Shown: positions 35,629 to 44,980, numbered from the stretch's first letter. The stretch is 64,000 nt of DNA from Enterococcus sp. 5H (GCF_028128615.1 NZ_AMDP01000018.1:1-64000), one strand, 5' to 3'. The notes: generated from the sequence alone by a model not told the origin. Made by a program: numbers and translations.

Positions 35629-36513
35629 ATGAAAGTAAAAAAAGCGGTAATTCCAGCAGCTGGGTTAGGTACAAGATTTTTACCAGCGACTAAAGCGATG
35701 GCCAAAGAAATGCTGCCAATCGTTGATAAACCAACAATTCAATTTATTGTAGAAGAAGCTTTAGCTTCTGGTATCGAAGATATTTTAATTGTTACAGGAA
35801 AAGCAAAACGTCCAATCGAAGACCATTTTGACGCAAACTTTGAATTAGAAAGTAATCTTCGTGAAAAAAATAAAACGGATCTATTAAAATTAGTTGAAGA
35901 AACGACAGATGTCAATCTTCATTTTATCCGTCAATCTCACCCAAAAGGCTTAGGGCATGCAGTTTTACAAGCAAAAGCTTTTGTTGGTAATGAACCATTC
36001 GTTGTTATGCTAGGTGATGATATTATGGAAGACGAAATTCCACTATCAAAACAATTGATGAATGATTATGATGATACGCATGCATCAACGATTGCGGTGA
36101 TGAAAGTACCGCATGAAGAAACATCAAAATATGGAATTATTAATCCAGAAGCAGAAGTATCTGACGGATTATACAATGTAAATAATTTTGTTGAAAAACC
36201 AAAACCAGAAGAAGCGCCAAGTGATTTGGCAATTATAGGTCGTTACTTGTTAACACCTGAAATTTTTCATGTGCTAGAATCACAAGAGCCAGGTGCTGGT
36301 GGAGAGATTCAATTAACAGATGCGATAGACACGTTAAATAAAACGCAACGCGTATTTGCTAGAGAATTTAAAGGCAAACGTTATGATGTTGGAGATAAGT
36401 TTGGCTTTATGAAAACTAGTATTGAATATGGTCTGATTCATCCAGAGGTTAAAGATAATCTACGCGAGTATATTATTGAGCTAGGTGCTCAACTTGCTGA
36501 GGAAGAAGAATAA
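35629..36513 (+). CDS. galU: UTP-glucose-1-phosphate uridylyltransferase
   Basis: Makes UDP-glucose for glycolipid anchors, teichoic acid substitution and polysaccharide. 294 residues with the nucleotidyltransferase start [28 protein letters not shown] for metal binding and [11 protein letters not shown]. It lies 21 bp after gpsA with AGGAGG; a terminator follows. Confidence 0.96.
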   Translation: MKVKKAVIPAAGLGTRFLPATKAMAKEMLPIVDKPTIQFIVEEALASGIEDILIVTGKAKRPIEDHFDANFELESNLREKNKTDLLKLVEETTDVNLHFIRQSHPKGLGHAVLQAKAFVGNEPFVVMLGDDIMEDEIPLSKQLMNDYDDTHASTIAVMKVPHEETSKYGIINPEAEVSDGLYNVNNFVEKPKPEEAPSDLAIIGRYLLTPEIFHVLESQEPGAGGEIQLTDAIDTLNKTQRVFAREFKGKRYDVGDKFGFMKTSIEYGLIHPEVKDNLREYIIELGAQLAEEEE

Positions 36514-36525
36514 AATAAAACAAGT

Positions 36526-36565
36526 CGTGTCAAAGCTGAGCTGAAATCGGTTTTGGCACGTTTTT
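36526..36565 (+). terminator. Terminator after galU
   Basis: CGTGTCAAA (36526-36534) pairs with TTTGGCACG (36552-36560) with one G-U pair; TTTTTG follows. Confidence 0.7.
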
Positions 36566-36651
36566 GATTTTGTATGAGTAAACGCTAGAATTGTTCTGTC
36601 TTCTTTTTTATAATATGTTAAAATTAAGATAACAAAAATTAACTGAATAAT

Positions 36652-36680
36652 TTGTGAAAAACACTAGTTGGTGTTATTCT
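36652..36680 (+). promoter_or_regulatory. Promoter of the DUF948-YtxH pair
   Basis: TTGTGA (36652-36657), 17 bp, TATTCT (36675-36680), 35 bp before the start codon. Confidence 0.45.
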
Positions 36681-36715
36681 AAGAACATGAAATAATTGAT
36701 GGGAGGAGTAAGCGT

Positions 36716-37159
36716 ATGACAGGTGGAGGAGTTGCAGCGATTATTGCAGCCGTAGCATTTGCTGTATTAGTAGTATTTTTAATCTTAGTCTTAATCAAGA
36801 TTGGTAAAACTGTAGAAAAAGTTATGACCACAGTTGATGAAGCAAATAAAACAATTGAGGTTGTAACGCAAGATGTCGATATTTTATCTAGGCAAGTTGA
36901 GGGACTTTTAGTGAAAAGTAACGAATTGCTGGATGATGTGAATAAAAAAGTAGCTACAATCGATCCTTTATTCGAAGCGGTAGCAGATTTAAGTGAAAGT
37001 GTTTCTGAGTTGAACTATTCTAGTAAAAACTTAATTGGAAAAGTTGGCTCTATGGGTAAAACAACAGCCAAAGCAGGTGTTGTGAGTAAAGTCGGTGGAG
37101 CAGCATTTCGCGCATTTAGAACAAAGAAAACACCAAAAACAAATGAATCTACAAAATAA
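36716..37159 (+). CDS. DUF948 domain membrane protein
   Basis: 147 residues. One N-terminal membrane helix (about 5-28) is followed by an amphipathic coiled coil at about 30-110 (VEKVMTTVDEANKTIEVVTQDV) and a basic tail ending KTPKTNESTK. DUF948 proteins (YtxG type) commonly precede YtxH-type genes and belong to general-stress or envelope-maintenance sets in Firmicutes; the molecular role is unknown. GGGAGGAG precedes the ATG. Confidence 0.88.
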   Translation: MTGGGVAAIIAAVAFAVLVVFLILVLIKIGKTVEKVMTTVDEANKTIEVVTQDVDILSRQVEGLLVKSNELLDDVNKKVATIDPLFEAVADLSESVSELNYSSKNLIGKVGSMGKTTAKAGVVSKVGGAAFRAFRTKKTPKTNESTK

Positions 37160-37182
37160 AAAAAGATAGTGAGGGAATAACT

Positions 37183-37773
37183 ATGGCAAAAAAAGGCGGA
37201 TTTTTCTTAGGAGCAATTATTGGGGGAACTGCAGCAGCAGTAGCAGCACTTTTATTTGCACCAAAATCTGGTAAAGAATTACGTGAAGATTTAGCGAATC
37301 AAGCAGATGATTTCAAAGATAAAGCAGGGGACTATACAGACTATGCAATGCAAAAAAGTTCTGAGTTATCTTCAATCGCAAAAGATAAAGCTAGTGCGCT
37401 AGGTGAACAAGCAGGCGATTTAGCTGATAATGTAAAAGACAAAACAAAAGATTCTTTAGATAAAGCTCAAGATGTTTCTGATACAGTTTTAGAATCTTTC
37501 AAAAAACAAACAGGTGATTTATCAGAACGTTTTAAAAAATCTGCTAAAGATGTTAATGATCAAGTAGATGAATTAGGTAACATTGCTGAAGACGCATCAG
37601 ATGACATTTTCATTGATGTCAAAGAATCAGCAAAAAAAGCGAAAGACACTGTCTCTGAAGGTGTGGCTGAAGCAAAAGAAGCAACAAAAGATGTACCTGA
37701 AAAAGCGAAAGAAGCAAAAGAAGATACAAAAAAAGCTGTTAAAGATACAGTTGACGATGTAAAAGGTAAATAA
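37183..37773 (+). CDS. YtxH-domain protein with long acidic/lysine-rich coiled coil
   Basis: 196 residues. The N-terminal YtxH domain (GGFFLGAIIGGTAAAVAALL) holds a glycine-rich membrane helix and the conserved FAPKSGKELREDL. The rest (about 45-196) is a low-complexity helix of short Lys/Asp/Ala repeats (DKAGDYTD, DNVKDKTKDSLDKAQD), like apolipoprotein or LEA-type sequences. 23 bp after the DUF948 gene, hence probably one envelope or stress operon. Function unknown. Confidence 0.88.
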   Translation: MAKKGGFFLGAIIGGTAAAVAALLFAPKSGKELREDLANQADDFKDKAGDYTDYAMQKSSELSSIAKDKASALGEQAGDLADNVKDKTKDSLDKAQDVSDTVLESFKKQTGDLSERFKKSAKDVNDQVDELGNIAEDASDDIFIDVKESAKKAKDTVSEGVAEAKEATKDVPEKAKEAKEDTKKAVKDTVDDVKGK

Positions 37774-37782
37774 ACAAAAACT

Positions 37783-37831
37783 AAAAAAGCATGATTCCAT
37801 AGCTATCAAAAGTATGGAATCATGCTTTTTT
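37783..37831. terminator. Bidirectional terminator between ytxH and pepQ
   Basis: AAAAAAGCATGATTCCATA (37783-37801) is the exact reverse complement of 37813-37831 with an 11-nt loop. The A-run on the left and T-run on the right make it work in both directions, at the convergent ends of the YtxH gene and pepQ. Confidence 0.93.
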
Positions 37832-37832
37832 A

Positions 37833-38933
37833 TTAATCGATAATCGTTAATTCTTTTGGTGTTTTTGTAAAAGCTTCACAACCATTTTTCGTTACGTGTA
37901 AACAATCCTCAATCCTAACTCCGACTTTTTCTGGAATGTAGATACCAGGCTCAATAGAAAAACACATACCTTCTTCAATAACTAAATCGTTTCCCGTTAC
38001 TAAAGATGGAAATTCATGGACGGTTGTCCCAATACCATGTCCTAAACGATGGTTAAAATATTCGCCATAACCATAGCCGCTAATAACACCTCGAGCAATC
38101 TCATCCAGTTCTCCAGCAGTAATACCTGGTTTCACAGCATCCATTGCTTTTAGTTGTGCTTCTAAAACAATTGAGTAAATCTCATTTTGGAAATCGCTTG
38201 GCTGCTTGTAAGCTACAGTTCGAGTAACATCGCTACAATAACCGTTATAAACTACCCCTAAATCAAATAGAACTAGATCGTGTTTTGCGACAGCTGTACT
38301 GCCAGGATTGCCATGTGGGCTAGCAGCATTTTTTCCAGTTAAAACAAGCGTATCAAAACTCATTTGAGAAATTCCTTGCCGTTTTAATTGGTACTCAATT
38401 TCAGCGAGGATTTCTTGTTCTTTTGCGCCTTCTTTGATAGCTTTAAAACCAATTTCTAAAGCGACATCAGCCCAGCTGCCAGCATCCATTAACTTACTAA
38501 TTTCATCTGGTGTTTTAAGTAGTTGAAGCTTTTCGATTTTTGGTGTGACATTCGGTGAAAAATCACAAGCTGGGAAGTAATGATTTAAAATATCAAAACG
38601 TGCTACAGATAAAGCATCTTTTTCAGTAGCAATTTTATTGGGTAAGCCATTTTGTTTAATTAATTGGGCAATTTTTTCCCAAGGGTTCTCGCTGTCAAGA
38701 TACCCATAAACTGGATAAATCCAAGAGCTTTTTTCTGCATCTTCAACTTCTAACGCTGGAGTAAATAAAAAAGGATCATGGTTTAATGAAATAAATAAAG
38801 CCAGTACTCGTTCATGAGGATCACTTTTATAACCTGAAAAATAAGCAATATGCCCTGGATCACTAATATAAGTAAGATCGATATTTTCACTAGCCATCCA
38901 TTTTTTTAGTTCATTGATTTTTTCTTGATTCAT
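37833..38933 (-). CDS. pepQ: Xaa-Pro dipeptidase PepQ
   Basis: Cytoplasmic metallopeptidase that splits X-Pro dipeptides. 366 residues: creatinase-like N-terminal domain (1-130) and a pita-bread M24 catalytic domain with the five metal ligands visible in LFDLGVVYNGYCSDVTR (two Asp), HRLGHGIGTTVHE (His), SIEPGIYI (Glu) and VRIEDCL (Glu). It is divergent from ccpA, the arrangement long known in lactic acid bacteria, with cre-like sites between them. Confidence 0.95.
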   Translation of the reverse strand: MNQEKINELKKWMASENIDLTYISDPGHIAYFSGYKSDPHERVLALFISLNHDPFLFTPALEVEDAEKSSWIYPVYGYLDSENPWEKIAQLIKQNGLPNKIATEKDALSVARFDILNHYFPACDFSPNVTPKIEKLQLLKTPDEISKLMDAGSWADVALEIGFKAIKEGAKEQEILAEIEYQLKRQGISQMSFDTLVLTGKNAASPHGNPGSTAVAKHDLVLFDLGVVYNGYCSDVTRTVAYKQPSDFQNEIYSIVLEAQLKAMDAVKPGITAGELDEIARGVISGYGYGEYFNHRLGHGIGTTVHEFPSLVTGNDLVIEEGMCFSIEPGIYIPEKVGVRIEDCLHVTKNGCEAFTKTPKELTIID

Positions 38934-38999
38934 AAATATCCTTCTTTCTTCTCTATCTAATTGCTTGAAAAACTTACCTTTATCATACCACGAAATAAC

Positions 39000-39013
39000 T
39001 TAAAGCGCTTTTT
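39000..39013. promoter_or_regulatory. cre-like site near the pepQ promoter
   Basis: TTAAAGCGCTTTTT has the palindromic AAAGCGCTTT heart of catabolite-responsive elements, with three departures from consensus. It lies just upstream of the pepQ -10 element (TATGAT on the minus strand), where a -35 box is expected. Confidence 0.45.
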
Positions 39014-39096
39014 GAAATTAATAGTAAATTTTCATGAAAATAGGATTAAAACGGTTGCAAAAACAAAAAAAGTCTGATATTCTTATTTAGAAATGT

Positions 39097-39110
39097 AAAC
39101 AGCGTTTTCA
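39097..39110. promoter_or_regulatory. cre-like site upstream of ccpA
   Basis: AAACAGCGTTTTCA matches the right part of the cre consensus (NCGNTNWCA) fully and departs at the first two bases. 39 bp before the ccpA start, suitable for autoregulation. Confidence 0.45.
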
Positions 39111-39148
39111 GAAAATAGAAATAAATATAGATATTTAGGAGAATAAAC

Positions 39149-40150
39149 ATGGAAAAACAAACAATTACAATTTATGATGTTGCTCGTGAAGCGAATGTAT
39201 CGATGGCGACTGTCTCTCGTGTAGTAAACGGTAACCCCAACGTAAAACCAGCAACTCGAAAAAAAGTTTTAGAAGTAATTGACCGCTTAGATTATCGTCC
39301 AAATGCTGTAGCTCGTGGGTTAGCAAGTAAAAAGACAACAACTGTAGGAGTTATCATTCCTGACGTTAGTAATATCTTTTTTGCTTCATTAGCTCGCGGT
39401 ATTGATGATGTTGCTACTATGTACAAATACAATATTATTCTAGCTAATTCAGATGGTAATGACCAAAAAGAAGTGAATGTGTTAAATAATCTTTTAGCTA
39501 AACAAGTTGATGGCATTATTTTTATGGGTCATCATATTACAGATGAAATTCGCGGTGAGTTTTCTCGTTCGAAAACACCGGTTGTTTTAGCAGGATCAAT
39601 TGATCCAGATGAACAAGTTGGCAGTGTTAATATTGATTACGCTGAGGCTACAAAAGATGCGACGAGTATCTTAGCTAAAAATGGCAACAAAAAAATTGCT
39701 TTTGTCAGCGGCGCATTAATTGATCCTATTAATGGACAAAACCGTATTAAAGGCTACAAAACTGCTTTAGCGGATAATGGATTAACTTATAACGAAGGCT
39801 TAATTTTTGAATCTGAATATAAATTTAAAGATGGTATAAGTTTAGCTGAACGTGTGCGTAATAGTGGGGCAACAGCTGCTTATGTTACTGATGATGAGTT
39901 AGCTATTGGCTTATTGGATGGAATGATTGATGCTGGTGTGAAAGTACCAGAAGAATTTGAAATCATTACAAGTAATAATTCATTATTAACAGAAGTTTCT
40001 CGTCCTCGTCTTTCAAGTGTTACTCAACCTTTATATGATATCGGTGCGGTAGCAATGCGTTTACTAACAAAATTAATGAATAAAGAAGAAATCGAAGATA
40101 AAACAGTTGTTTTACCATATGGTATCGACGAAAAGGGTTCAACTAAATAA
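39149..40150 (+). CDS. ccpA: Catabolite control protein A
   Basis: Global LacI-family regulator that binds cre sites together with HPr-Ser46-P. 333 residues: N-terminal HTH and hinge (TIYDVAREANVSMATVSRVVN, then NAVARGLASKKT), then the periplasmic-binding-like core (TVGVIIPDVSNIFFASLARGI). The C-terminal SSVTQPLYDIGAVAMRLLTKLM matches CcpA. The pepQ neighbour confirms the identity. TTAGGAGAA precedes the ATG, and a terminator follows. Confidence 0.96.
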   Translation: MEKQTITIYDVAREANVSMATVSRVVNGNPNVKPATRKKVLEVIDRLDYRPNAVARGLASKKTTTVGVIIPDVSNIFFASLARGIDDVATMYKYNIILANSDGNDQKEVNVLNNLLAKQVDGIIFMGHHITDEIRGEFSRSKTPVVLAGSIDPDEQVGSVNIDYAEATKDATSILAKNGNKKIAFVSGALIDPINGQNRIKGYKTALADNGLTYNEGLIFESEYKFKDGISLAERVRNSGATAAYVTDDELAIGLLDGMIDAGVKVPEEFEIITSNNSLLTEVSRPRLSSVTQPLYDIGAVAMRLLTKLMNKEEIEDKTVVLPYGIDEKGSTK

Positions 40151-40153
40151 AGT

Positions 40154-40189
40154 AAAAAGCAGAGTGGACACAATCCGCTCTGCTTTTTT
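40154..40189 (+). terminator. Terminator after ccpA
   Basis: AAAAAGCAGAGTGG (40154-40167) pairs with CCGCTCTGCTTTTTT (40175-40189) with one G-U pair, ending in a T-run. It can serve the convergent MerR gene as well. Confidence 0.88.
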
Positions 40190-40206
40190 GTTCAAAATGA
40201 TTTGAT

Positions 40207-40968
40207 TTAGATGTTAGTAAAGTGTTGAATAATTTGATTCAGCGTTTCAGCTGCATTTTCACCGGCTCGCTCATTGTAGTAAGCAGCAAAACGTTCATCT
40301 GCGGCATACATTAGACCTAGGTTTGCATGTAGTTCAGTTGAGTAGTCAAGTGACGTGTAGTTTAACCATTCTTTATGTTTTAAGAAAACCGTTTTTGCCT
40401 CATCTGATTTGAAATCCTGACTCACTATCACTAATTTCAATGCTGCAAGCATTTCTTTTTCAGTATTTTCCATCTTAGTAAAATCTTCTTCACTAAGATT
40501 AAGCCATTTCTGATTAGAATCTTCTATGGTTTTTTCACCATATTTTTCACGAATTTCTTTGCCGTATTTTTTTTCATTTTCTTCTAATTTTGATTGTTTA
40601 AAACCTGCAAATTTTTCTTTATCCGTCATAGTTATTTCTCCTTTTTGGTAACGTAATGTTTTTTCGACAGTCAGGATTAGATGATCGATTTGGTTTCTTT
40701 TTTCTAATAGTTGCTGGTAGTGATTTTGTAAGGCCTCTTTAGGATCATAGTTAGGTGTTTCCAATAATTTTAGAATTTCTTCTAATTTCATATCTAATGA
40801 ACGGTAAAAAAGGATCTGCTGCAGTCGATCGATTTCCTTTGTACCATAAATACGATAGCCAGAAGAGTTTATCCGCGCGGGTTTTAATAAATTAATTTCA
40901 TCATAGTAGCGTAAAGTACGTGTACTAATTCCAGATAATTCAGCAACTTTTTTGATTGTATATTCCAT
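40207..40968 (-). CDS. MerR-family regulator with TipAS drug-binding domain
   Basis: 253 residues. The MerR DNA-binding domain (about 1-70; TIKKVAELSGISTRTLRYYDEINLL, then GYRIYGTKEIDRLQQI) is joined through a dimerisation helix to a TipAS domain (about 125-250), which in Streptomyces TipAL binds thiopeptides covalently and is also found in multidrug regulators. The ligand here is unknown. Its own promoter has the 19-bp spacer and central dyad expected for MerR control, so autoregulation is predicted. GGAGGGGA precedes the ATG. No drug pump is adjacent. Confidence 0.9.
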   Translation of the reverse strand: MEYTIKKVAELSGISTRTLRYYDEINLLKPARINSSGYRIYGTKEIDRLQQILFYRSLDMKLEEILKLLETPNYDPKEALQNHYQQLLEKRNQIDHLILTVEKTLRYQKGEITMTDKEKFAGFKQSKLEENEKKYGKEIREKYGEKTIEDSNQKWLNLSEEDFTKMENTEKEMLAALKLVIVSQDFKSDEAKTVFLKHKEWLNYTSLDYSTELHANLGLMYAADERFAAYYNERAGENAAETLNQIIQHFTNI

Positions 40969-40989
40969 CTTTTCCCCTCCTGTATCTTG

Positions 40990-41020
40990 AGTATAAACCT
41001 TTACTTAACGTCAAGGTCAA
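40990..41020 (-). promoter_or_regulatory. MerR-type promoter and operator of the TipAL-like gene
   Basis: On the minus strand TTGACC (41020-41015) and TATACT (40995-40990) are 19 bp apart, the over-long spacing that MerR proteins correct by DNA twisting. The dyad ACCTTGAC-N5-GTAAAGGT (40997-41017) fills the spacer. Confidence 0.78.
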
Positions 41021-41141
41021 GCCTTTTATTAGAATAACATATTTGAATATTATGTTTAAATGAGAATCTAGGATTTACAAATGCTTTAGGAAAGAGTAAA
41101 ATTTTTAAATAAAGTTAAAAATAAAAGGGGTTGTTGTGTAG

Positions 41142-41492
41142 ATGAAGCTGATTGAGACACCAATTAAGAAAAATTTAGATTTAGAATATTTTTATCCAAA
41201 TATTACAAGATTTATTTTTGGGGCTAAAGCGATTAAATTTTTTAAATTATACGCATTAGATCGCACTCAAATTGTATACGCCGATGCGTACGATAAAATT
41301 GATATAATCATGATTAACACTAAAAAGAAAATTACGAAACAAGAAGTAGATTACGTGATTAAGCGACTTTTAAACACAGCAAGAGAAGAAGTGGAAGTAC
41401 ACGTTGGTATTAAGAATGAGATGCTTCAAAAAGGTTATTCATTTAGTGCACCTAGAAAAGATATTATTTTAATCCAAAAAACAATTGAATAA
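41142..41492 (+). CDS. DUF1827 family protein
   Basis: 116 residues, soluble, of unknown function. Sequence such as MKLIETPIKKNLDLEYFYPN, VYADAYDKIDIIMINTKKKIT and the C-terminal FSAPRKDIILIQ matches the DUF1827 family, found in Enterococcus, Lactobacillus and Streptococcus. A predicted alternation of strands and helices is all I can add. AAGGGG precedes the ATG at a rather long spacing. It appears monocistronic. Confidence 0.72.
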   Translation: MKLIETPIKKNLDLEYFYPNITRFIFGAKAIKFFKLYALDRTQIVYADAYDKIDIIMINTKKKITKQEVDYVIKRLLNTAREEVEVHVGIKNEMLQKGYSFSAPRKDIILIQKTIE

Positions 41493-41688
41493 TCTAAAAG
41501 CAGAAGGGAAATCTAGCATCAATGATTAGATGTGTTCTCTTCTTTTCCTTATATAGAATTTTTTGAAACAAAAAATAATAGTTTTATGATAAGAGAGAGC
41601 TTTATTAATAGTAAAAACCATAAAAATAGTAGGCTTTCTCTTCGTTCTTTGATAAAATGAGGGTATGCAATGAAAGGAAGAGTGAAAG

Positions 41689-42099
41689 TTGAAAGAACTA
41701 TTTCATAAATATAAGGAAGTAATTTCTTATCTGATTTTCGGAGTCGCTACGACAATCGTCAATATTGTAATTTTCTTTGTGTGTAAGGACGTTCTGGGAA
41801 TTGATTATAAAATAAGCAATGCGATTGGCTGGTTTTTGTCGGTCCTATTCGCATTCTTTACAAATAAGTACTTTGTTTTTTCTAGTAAACATGAGGATTT
41901 CCGTTCTTTTATGGTGGAAATGTTTTTATTTTATTGGTATCGTGTGCTTTCTTTTGTCGTTGATATGGGTTTGATGATGTTGATGATTGAAATGATGCAT
42001 ATCTCAGATTTTTGGGCAAAAATGGTGACGCAGGTGGCTGTTATTGTACTGAATTATTTCTTTAGTAAGTTTCTTATTTTTAAGAAAAAAGTTTCGTAG
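41689..42099 (+). CDS. GtrA family membrane protein
   Basis: 136 residues with four membrane helices, a GtrA/DPMS-like protein. Typical features are YLIFGVATTIVNIVIFFVCK, NAIGWFLSVLFAFFTNKYFVF and NYFFSKFLIFKKK. Family members help flip or transfer undecaprenyl-linked sugars during wall glycosylation, but no glycosyltransferase is adjacent. TTG start at 41689, with GAAAGGAAG 9 bp upstream supporting it. Confidence 0.88.
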   Translation: MKELFHKYKEVISYLIFGVATTIVNIVIFFVCKDVLGIDYKISNAIGWFLSVLFAFFTNKYFVFSSKHEDFRSFMVEMFLFYWYRVLSFVVDMGLMMLMIEMMHISDFWAKMVTQVAVIVLNYFFSKFLIFKKKVS

Positions 42100-42185
42100 A
42101 GAAATAGGATTGATCTGTTAAAAGATTTAGAGTTTAGTTACATTGAAGTAGCGAATTTATAAATAGTAAAGGGTGGCTTAAGGAC

Positions 42186-43658
42186 ATGAACAGAGTTTAC
42201 AGTGATGACAGTTTAACATTACATACCGATTTATATCAAATCAATATGATGCAGACATACTGGCAGTTAGGACGGGCGGATCTTCATTCTGTTTTTGAAT
42301 GTTATTTTCGTGAGATGCCGTTTAAACACGGATATGCTATTTTTGCTGGTTTAGAACGTTTAGTTGATTATTTAGAGAACTTAACTTTTACAGAAAGTGA
42401 TATTGCTTATCTTAGAGAAGTTGAGAACTACCCTGAAGAATTCTTGGCATATTTAAAGAATTTTGAATTTAAATGTACAGTACGCTCGGCATTAGAAGGA
42501 GATTTAGTTTTTAATAATGAACCATTAATACAGGTGGAAGGTCCTTTGGCACAATGTCAGTTGATCGAGACAGCTTTGTTAAATATGGTTAATTTTCAAA
42601 CGCTAATTGCAACAAAAGCAGCACGAATTAAATCAGTTATTGGAGAAGATCCCTTGATGGAATTTGGTACTCGCCGCGCTCAAGAATTAGATGCAGCTGT
42701 CTGGGGAACGCGTGCAGCATTTATTGGAGGCGCAGATGCAACTAGTAATGTCCGTGCCGGAAAAATTTTTGGTATCCCAGTTAGCGGAACGCATGCACAT
42801 TCTTTAGTTCAATCATATGGTAATGATTATGACTCTTTTAAAGCCTATGCCGAAACTCATCAAGATTGTGTTTTCTTAGTAGATACTTATGATACGCTGA
42901 AATCAGGAGTTCCTAGCGCGATTCGAGTGGCTAAGGAAATGGGAAATAAGATTAATTTCTTGGGCGTACGCTTGGACAGTGGTGATATGGCCTATATCTC
43001 TAAACGAGTACGTGAACAGCTGGATGAAGCTGGATATCCTGAAGCAAAAATCTATGCCTCAAATGATTTAGATGAAAATACAATTTTAAGTTTAAAAATG
43101 CAAAAAGCGAAGATTGATGTTTGGGGAGTAGGCACGAAATTAATCACGGCTTATGACCAGCCTGCTTTAGGTGCAGTCTTTAAATTAGTTTCTATAGAAG
43201 ATGAAAATGGCGTGATGAAAGATACTATTAAGCTTTCAAGTAATGCAGAAAAAGTGACTACTCCAGGGAAAAAGCAAGTATGGCGCATTACACGCAAATC
43301 AGATAAAAAATCTGAAGGAGATTATGTTACATTATGGGATGAAGATCCTCGTGAACAAGAAGAGATTTATATGTTCCATCCAGTGCATACCTTTATCAAT
43401 AAAACTGTTCGAAATTTTGAAGCCAGAGCTGTTTTACAAGATATTTTTATTGAAGGTAAACGGGTTTATGAAATGCCGACATTGGAAGAAATTAAACATT
43501 ATGCAAAAGAAAATCTTGATTCACTCTGGGAAGAATACAAACGTGATTTGAACCCGCAAAAGTATCCTGTTGATTTATCTACAGAATGTTGGAATCATAA
43601 AATGCGGTTACTAGAAAAAGTTCGAGTAGATGTAAAGGCCCTAACAGAAGATAAATAA
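42186..43658 (+). CDS. pncB: Nicotinate phosphoribosyltransferase
   Basis: Makes nicotinate mononucleotide from nicotinic acid and PRPP, the entry to the NAD salvage route. 490 residues, full length. Motifs include [13 protein letters not shown] at the N-terminus, [20 protein letters not shown] and the PRPP-binding [13 protein letters not shown]. It lies 17 bp before nadE, so two steps of NAD synthesis share an operon. Confidence 0.96.
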   Translation: MNRVYSDDSLTLHTDLYQINMMQTYWQLGRADLHSVFECYFREMPFKHGYAIFAGLERLVDYLENLTFTESDIAYLREVENYPEEFLAYLKNFEFKCTVRSALEGDLVFNNEPLIQVEGPLAQCQLIETALLNMVNFQTLIATKAARIKSVIGEDPLMEFGTRRAQELDAAVWGTRAAFIGGADATSNVRAGKIFGIPVSGTHAHSLVQSYGNDYDSFKAYAETHQDCVFLVDTYDTLKSGVPSAIRVAKEMGNKINFLGVRLDSGDMAYISKRVREQLDEAGYPEAKIYASNDLDENTILSLKMQKAKIDVWGVGTKLITAYDQPALGAVFKLVSIEDENGVMKDTIKLSSNAEKVTTPGKKQVWRITRKSDKKSEGDYVTLWDEDPREQEEIYMFHPVHTFINKTVRNFEARAVLQDIFIEGKRVYEMPTLEEIKHYAKENLDSLWEEYKRDLNPQKYPVDLSTECWNHKMRLLEKVRVDVKALTEDK

Positions 43659-43675
43659 ACTTGGAGGGATTTTTA

Positions 43676-44503
43676 ATGGAGACGTTACAACAATCAATTA
43701 TTAAAGAATTAGGTGTGAAACCAGAAATTGATCCACAAGAAGAAATTCGAAACAGTATCAATTTTTTGAAAGAATACTTATATAAATATCCATTTTTAAA
43801 AACGTTTGTATTAGGAATTAGCGGTGGTCAAGATTCAAGTTTAGCAGGACGTTTGGCACAATTGACAATGGAAGAAATGCGCCAAGAAACAAAAAACGAA
43901 GCATATCAATTTGTTGCCGTCCGTTTGCCTTATGGTGAACAGGCTGATGAAGCGGATGCAAAAAAAGCTCTAGACTTCATTCAACCAGATGTTTCTTTAC
44001 GAGTAAATATTAAACCGGCAATTGATGCATGTACCGATTCACTTGCAGAAGCGACTGTTTCAATTAGTGATTTTAATAAAGGAAATATGAAAGCTCGTCA
44101 ACGAATGATTGTTCAATATGCAATTGCTGGTGAACACGCTGGTGCTGTTATTGGGACCGATCACGCAGCTGAAAATATTACTGGTTTTTATACGAAATAT
44201 GGTGATGGCGGAGCGGATATTTTACCTCTATTTCGTTTAAATAAACGACAAGGAAAAGCCTTATTAAAAGAATTAGGTGCGCCTGCTGAACTTTATCTTA
44301 AGGTTCCGACAGCTGATTTAGAAGATGACAAACCTTTAGTTGCGGATGAAGTAGCGCTTGGTGTGACATATGATGATATTGATGATTATGTTGAAGGTAA
44401 ACTTGTTTCAGATAAAGCGAAAGAAACAATTGAAAATTGGTATAAAAAAACACAGCATAAACGTCATATGCCGATTACGATTTTTGACGATTTTTGGAAG
44501 TGA
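43676..44503 (+). CDS. nadE: NH3-dependent NAD+ synthetase
   Basis: Amidates deamido-NAD to NAD. 275 residues, the short ammonia-using form without a glutaminase domain. The PP-loop is GISGGQDSS (about 46), with [25 protein letters not shown] split over the conserved acceptor region. The ATG at 43676 follows GGAGGG by 7 bp; an in-frame earlier TTG at 43661 is not supported. Completes the pncB-nadE salvage pair. Confidence 0.95.
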   Translation: METLQQSIIKELGVKPEIDPQEEIRNSINFLKEYLYKYPFLKTFVLGISGGQDSSLAGRLAQLTMEEMRQETKNEAYQFVAVRLPYGEQADEADAKKALDFIQPDVSLRVNIKPAIDACTDSLAEATVSISDFNKGNMKARQRMIVQYAIAGEHAGAVIGTDHAAENITGFYTKYGDGGADILPLFRLNKRQGKALLKELGAPAELYLKVPTADLEDDKPLVADEVALGVTYDDIDDYVEGKLVSDKAKETIENWYKKTQHKRHMPITIFDDFWK

Positions 44504-44537
44504 ATTATACTTAAGACAAAATAGTGTGAAATTATTA

Positions 44538-44582
44538 GGTGCGAATCCCTATTGCACATAGAAACACTAGGGAATTCGCACC
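44538..44582 (+). terminator. Stem-loop after nadE
   Basis: GGTGCGAATCCCT (44538-44550) pairs with AGGGAATTCGCACC (44569-44582), one extra base on the right arm. No T-run on the plus strand, so terminator function is uncertain. Confidence 0.5.
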
Positions 44583-44704
44583 AAATTTATAGAGAAAAAA
44601 GTTGTTTTTACGGTCTTTCTCTCATTTTTCTTTAATCATTACAAAAGTTTTGTGTGAAAAAAAGTTTTTTTAAGCAATTATTGCTTAAAATGCTCGTTTT
44701 TCAC

Positions 44705-44730
44705 AGTCTCACTCTTTATTGAGTGAGACT
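44705..44730. repeat. Perfect 10-bp stem-loop
   Basis: AGTCTCACTC (44705-44714) and GAGTGAGACT (44721-44730), loop TTTATT. Confidence 0.75.
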
Positions 44731-44810
44731 AAAATAACACATGATTTCATTATGCTTAGTTCATCTAAGTATTAAGCAAACAAAACTATTTTACCTAAAA
44801 AAGTTATCAT

Positions 44811-44838
44811 AAAGGCTTGTATAAGCCTTTATTTTTTA
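44811..44838 (+). terminator. Terminator upstream of the P-type ATPase
   Basis: AAAGGCTT (44811-44818) and AAGCCTTT (44823-44830) form a perfect stem with a 4-nt loop, followed by ATTTTTTAT. Confidence 0.75.
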
Positions 44839-44980
44839 TATAACCATCCAATTCAAAAATTTATTCCCCTTTTTTTTTCAAATCATTAAAAAAAGTGTAA
44901 AATTGTTATACTTATGAGAAAAGAATGTTAAAATATTCTACAATTAGATTATCTATTATGAAAAGAAAGAGAATGAAAAT

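Larger units (their letters stand above)
44504..44980. other. Hairpin-rich intergenic region between nadE and the P-type ATPase
   Basis: 477 bp with no gene. In order: a 13-bp stem GGTGCGAATCCCT/AGGGAATTCGCACC (44538-44582), an AGAGAAA/TTTCTCT stem (44591-44623), a perfect 10-bp stem at 44668-44690, a perfect 10-bp stem at 44705-44730, and a perfect 8-bp stem with T-run at 44811-44836. About 150 bp of AT-rich sequence then leads to the ATPase gene. It could be a decayed repeat, stacked terminators or a structured leader. Confidence 0.65.
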
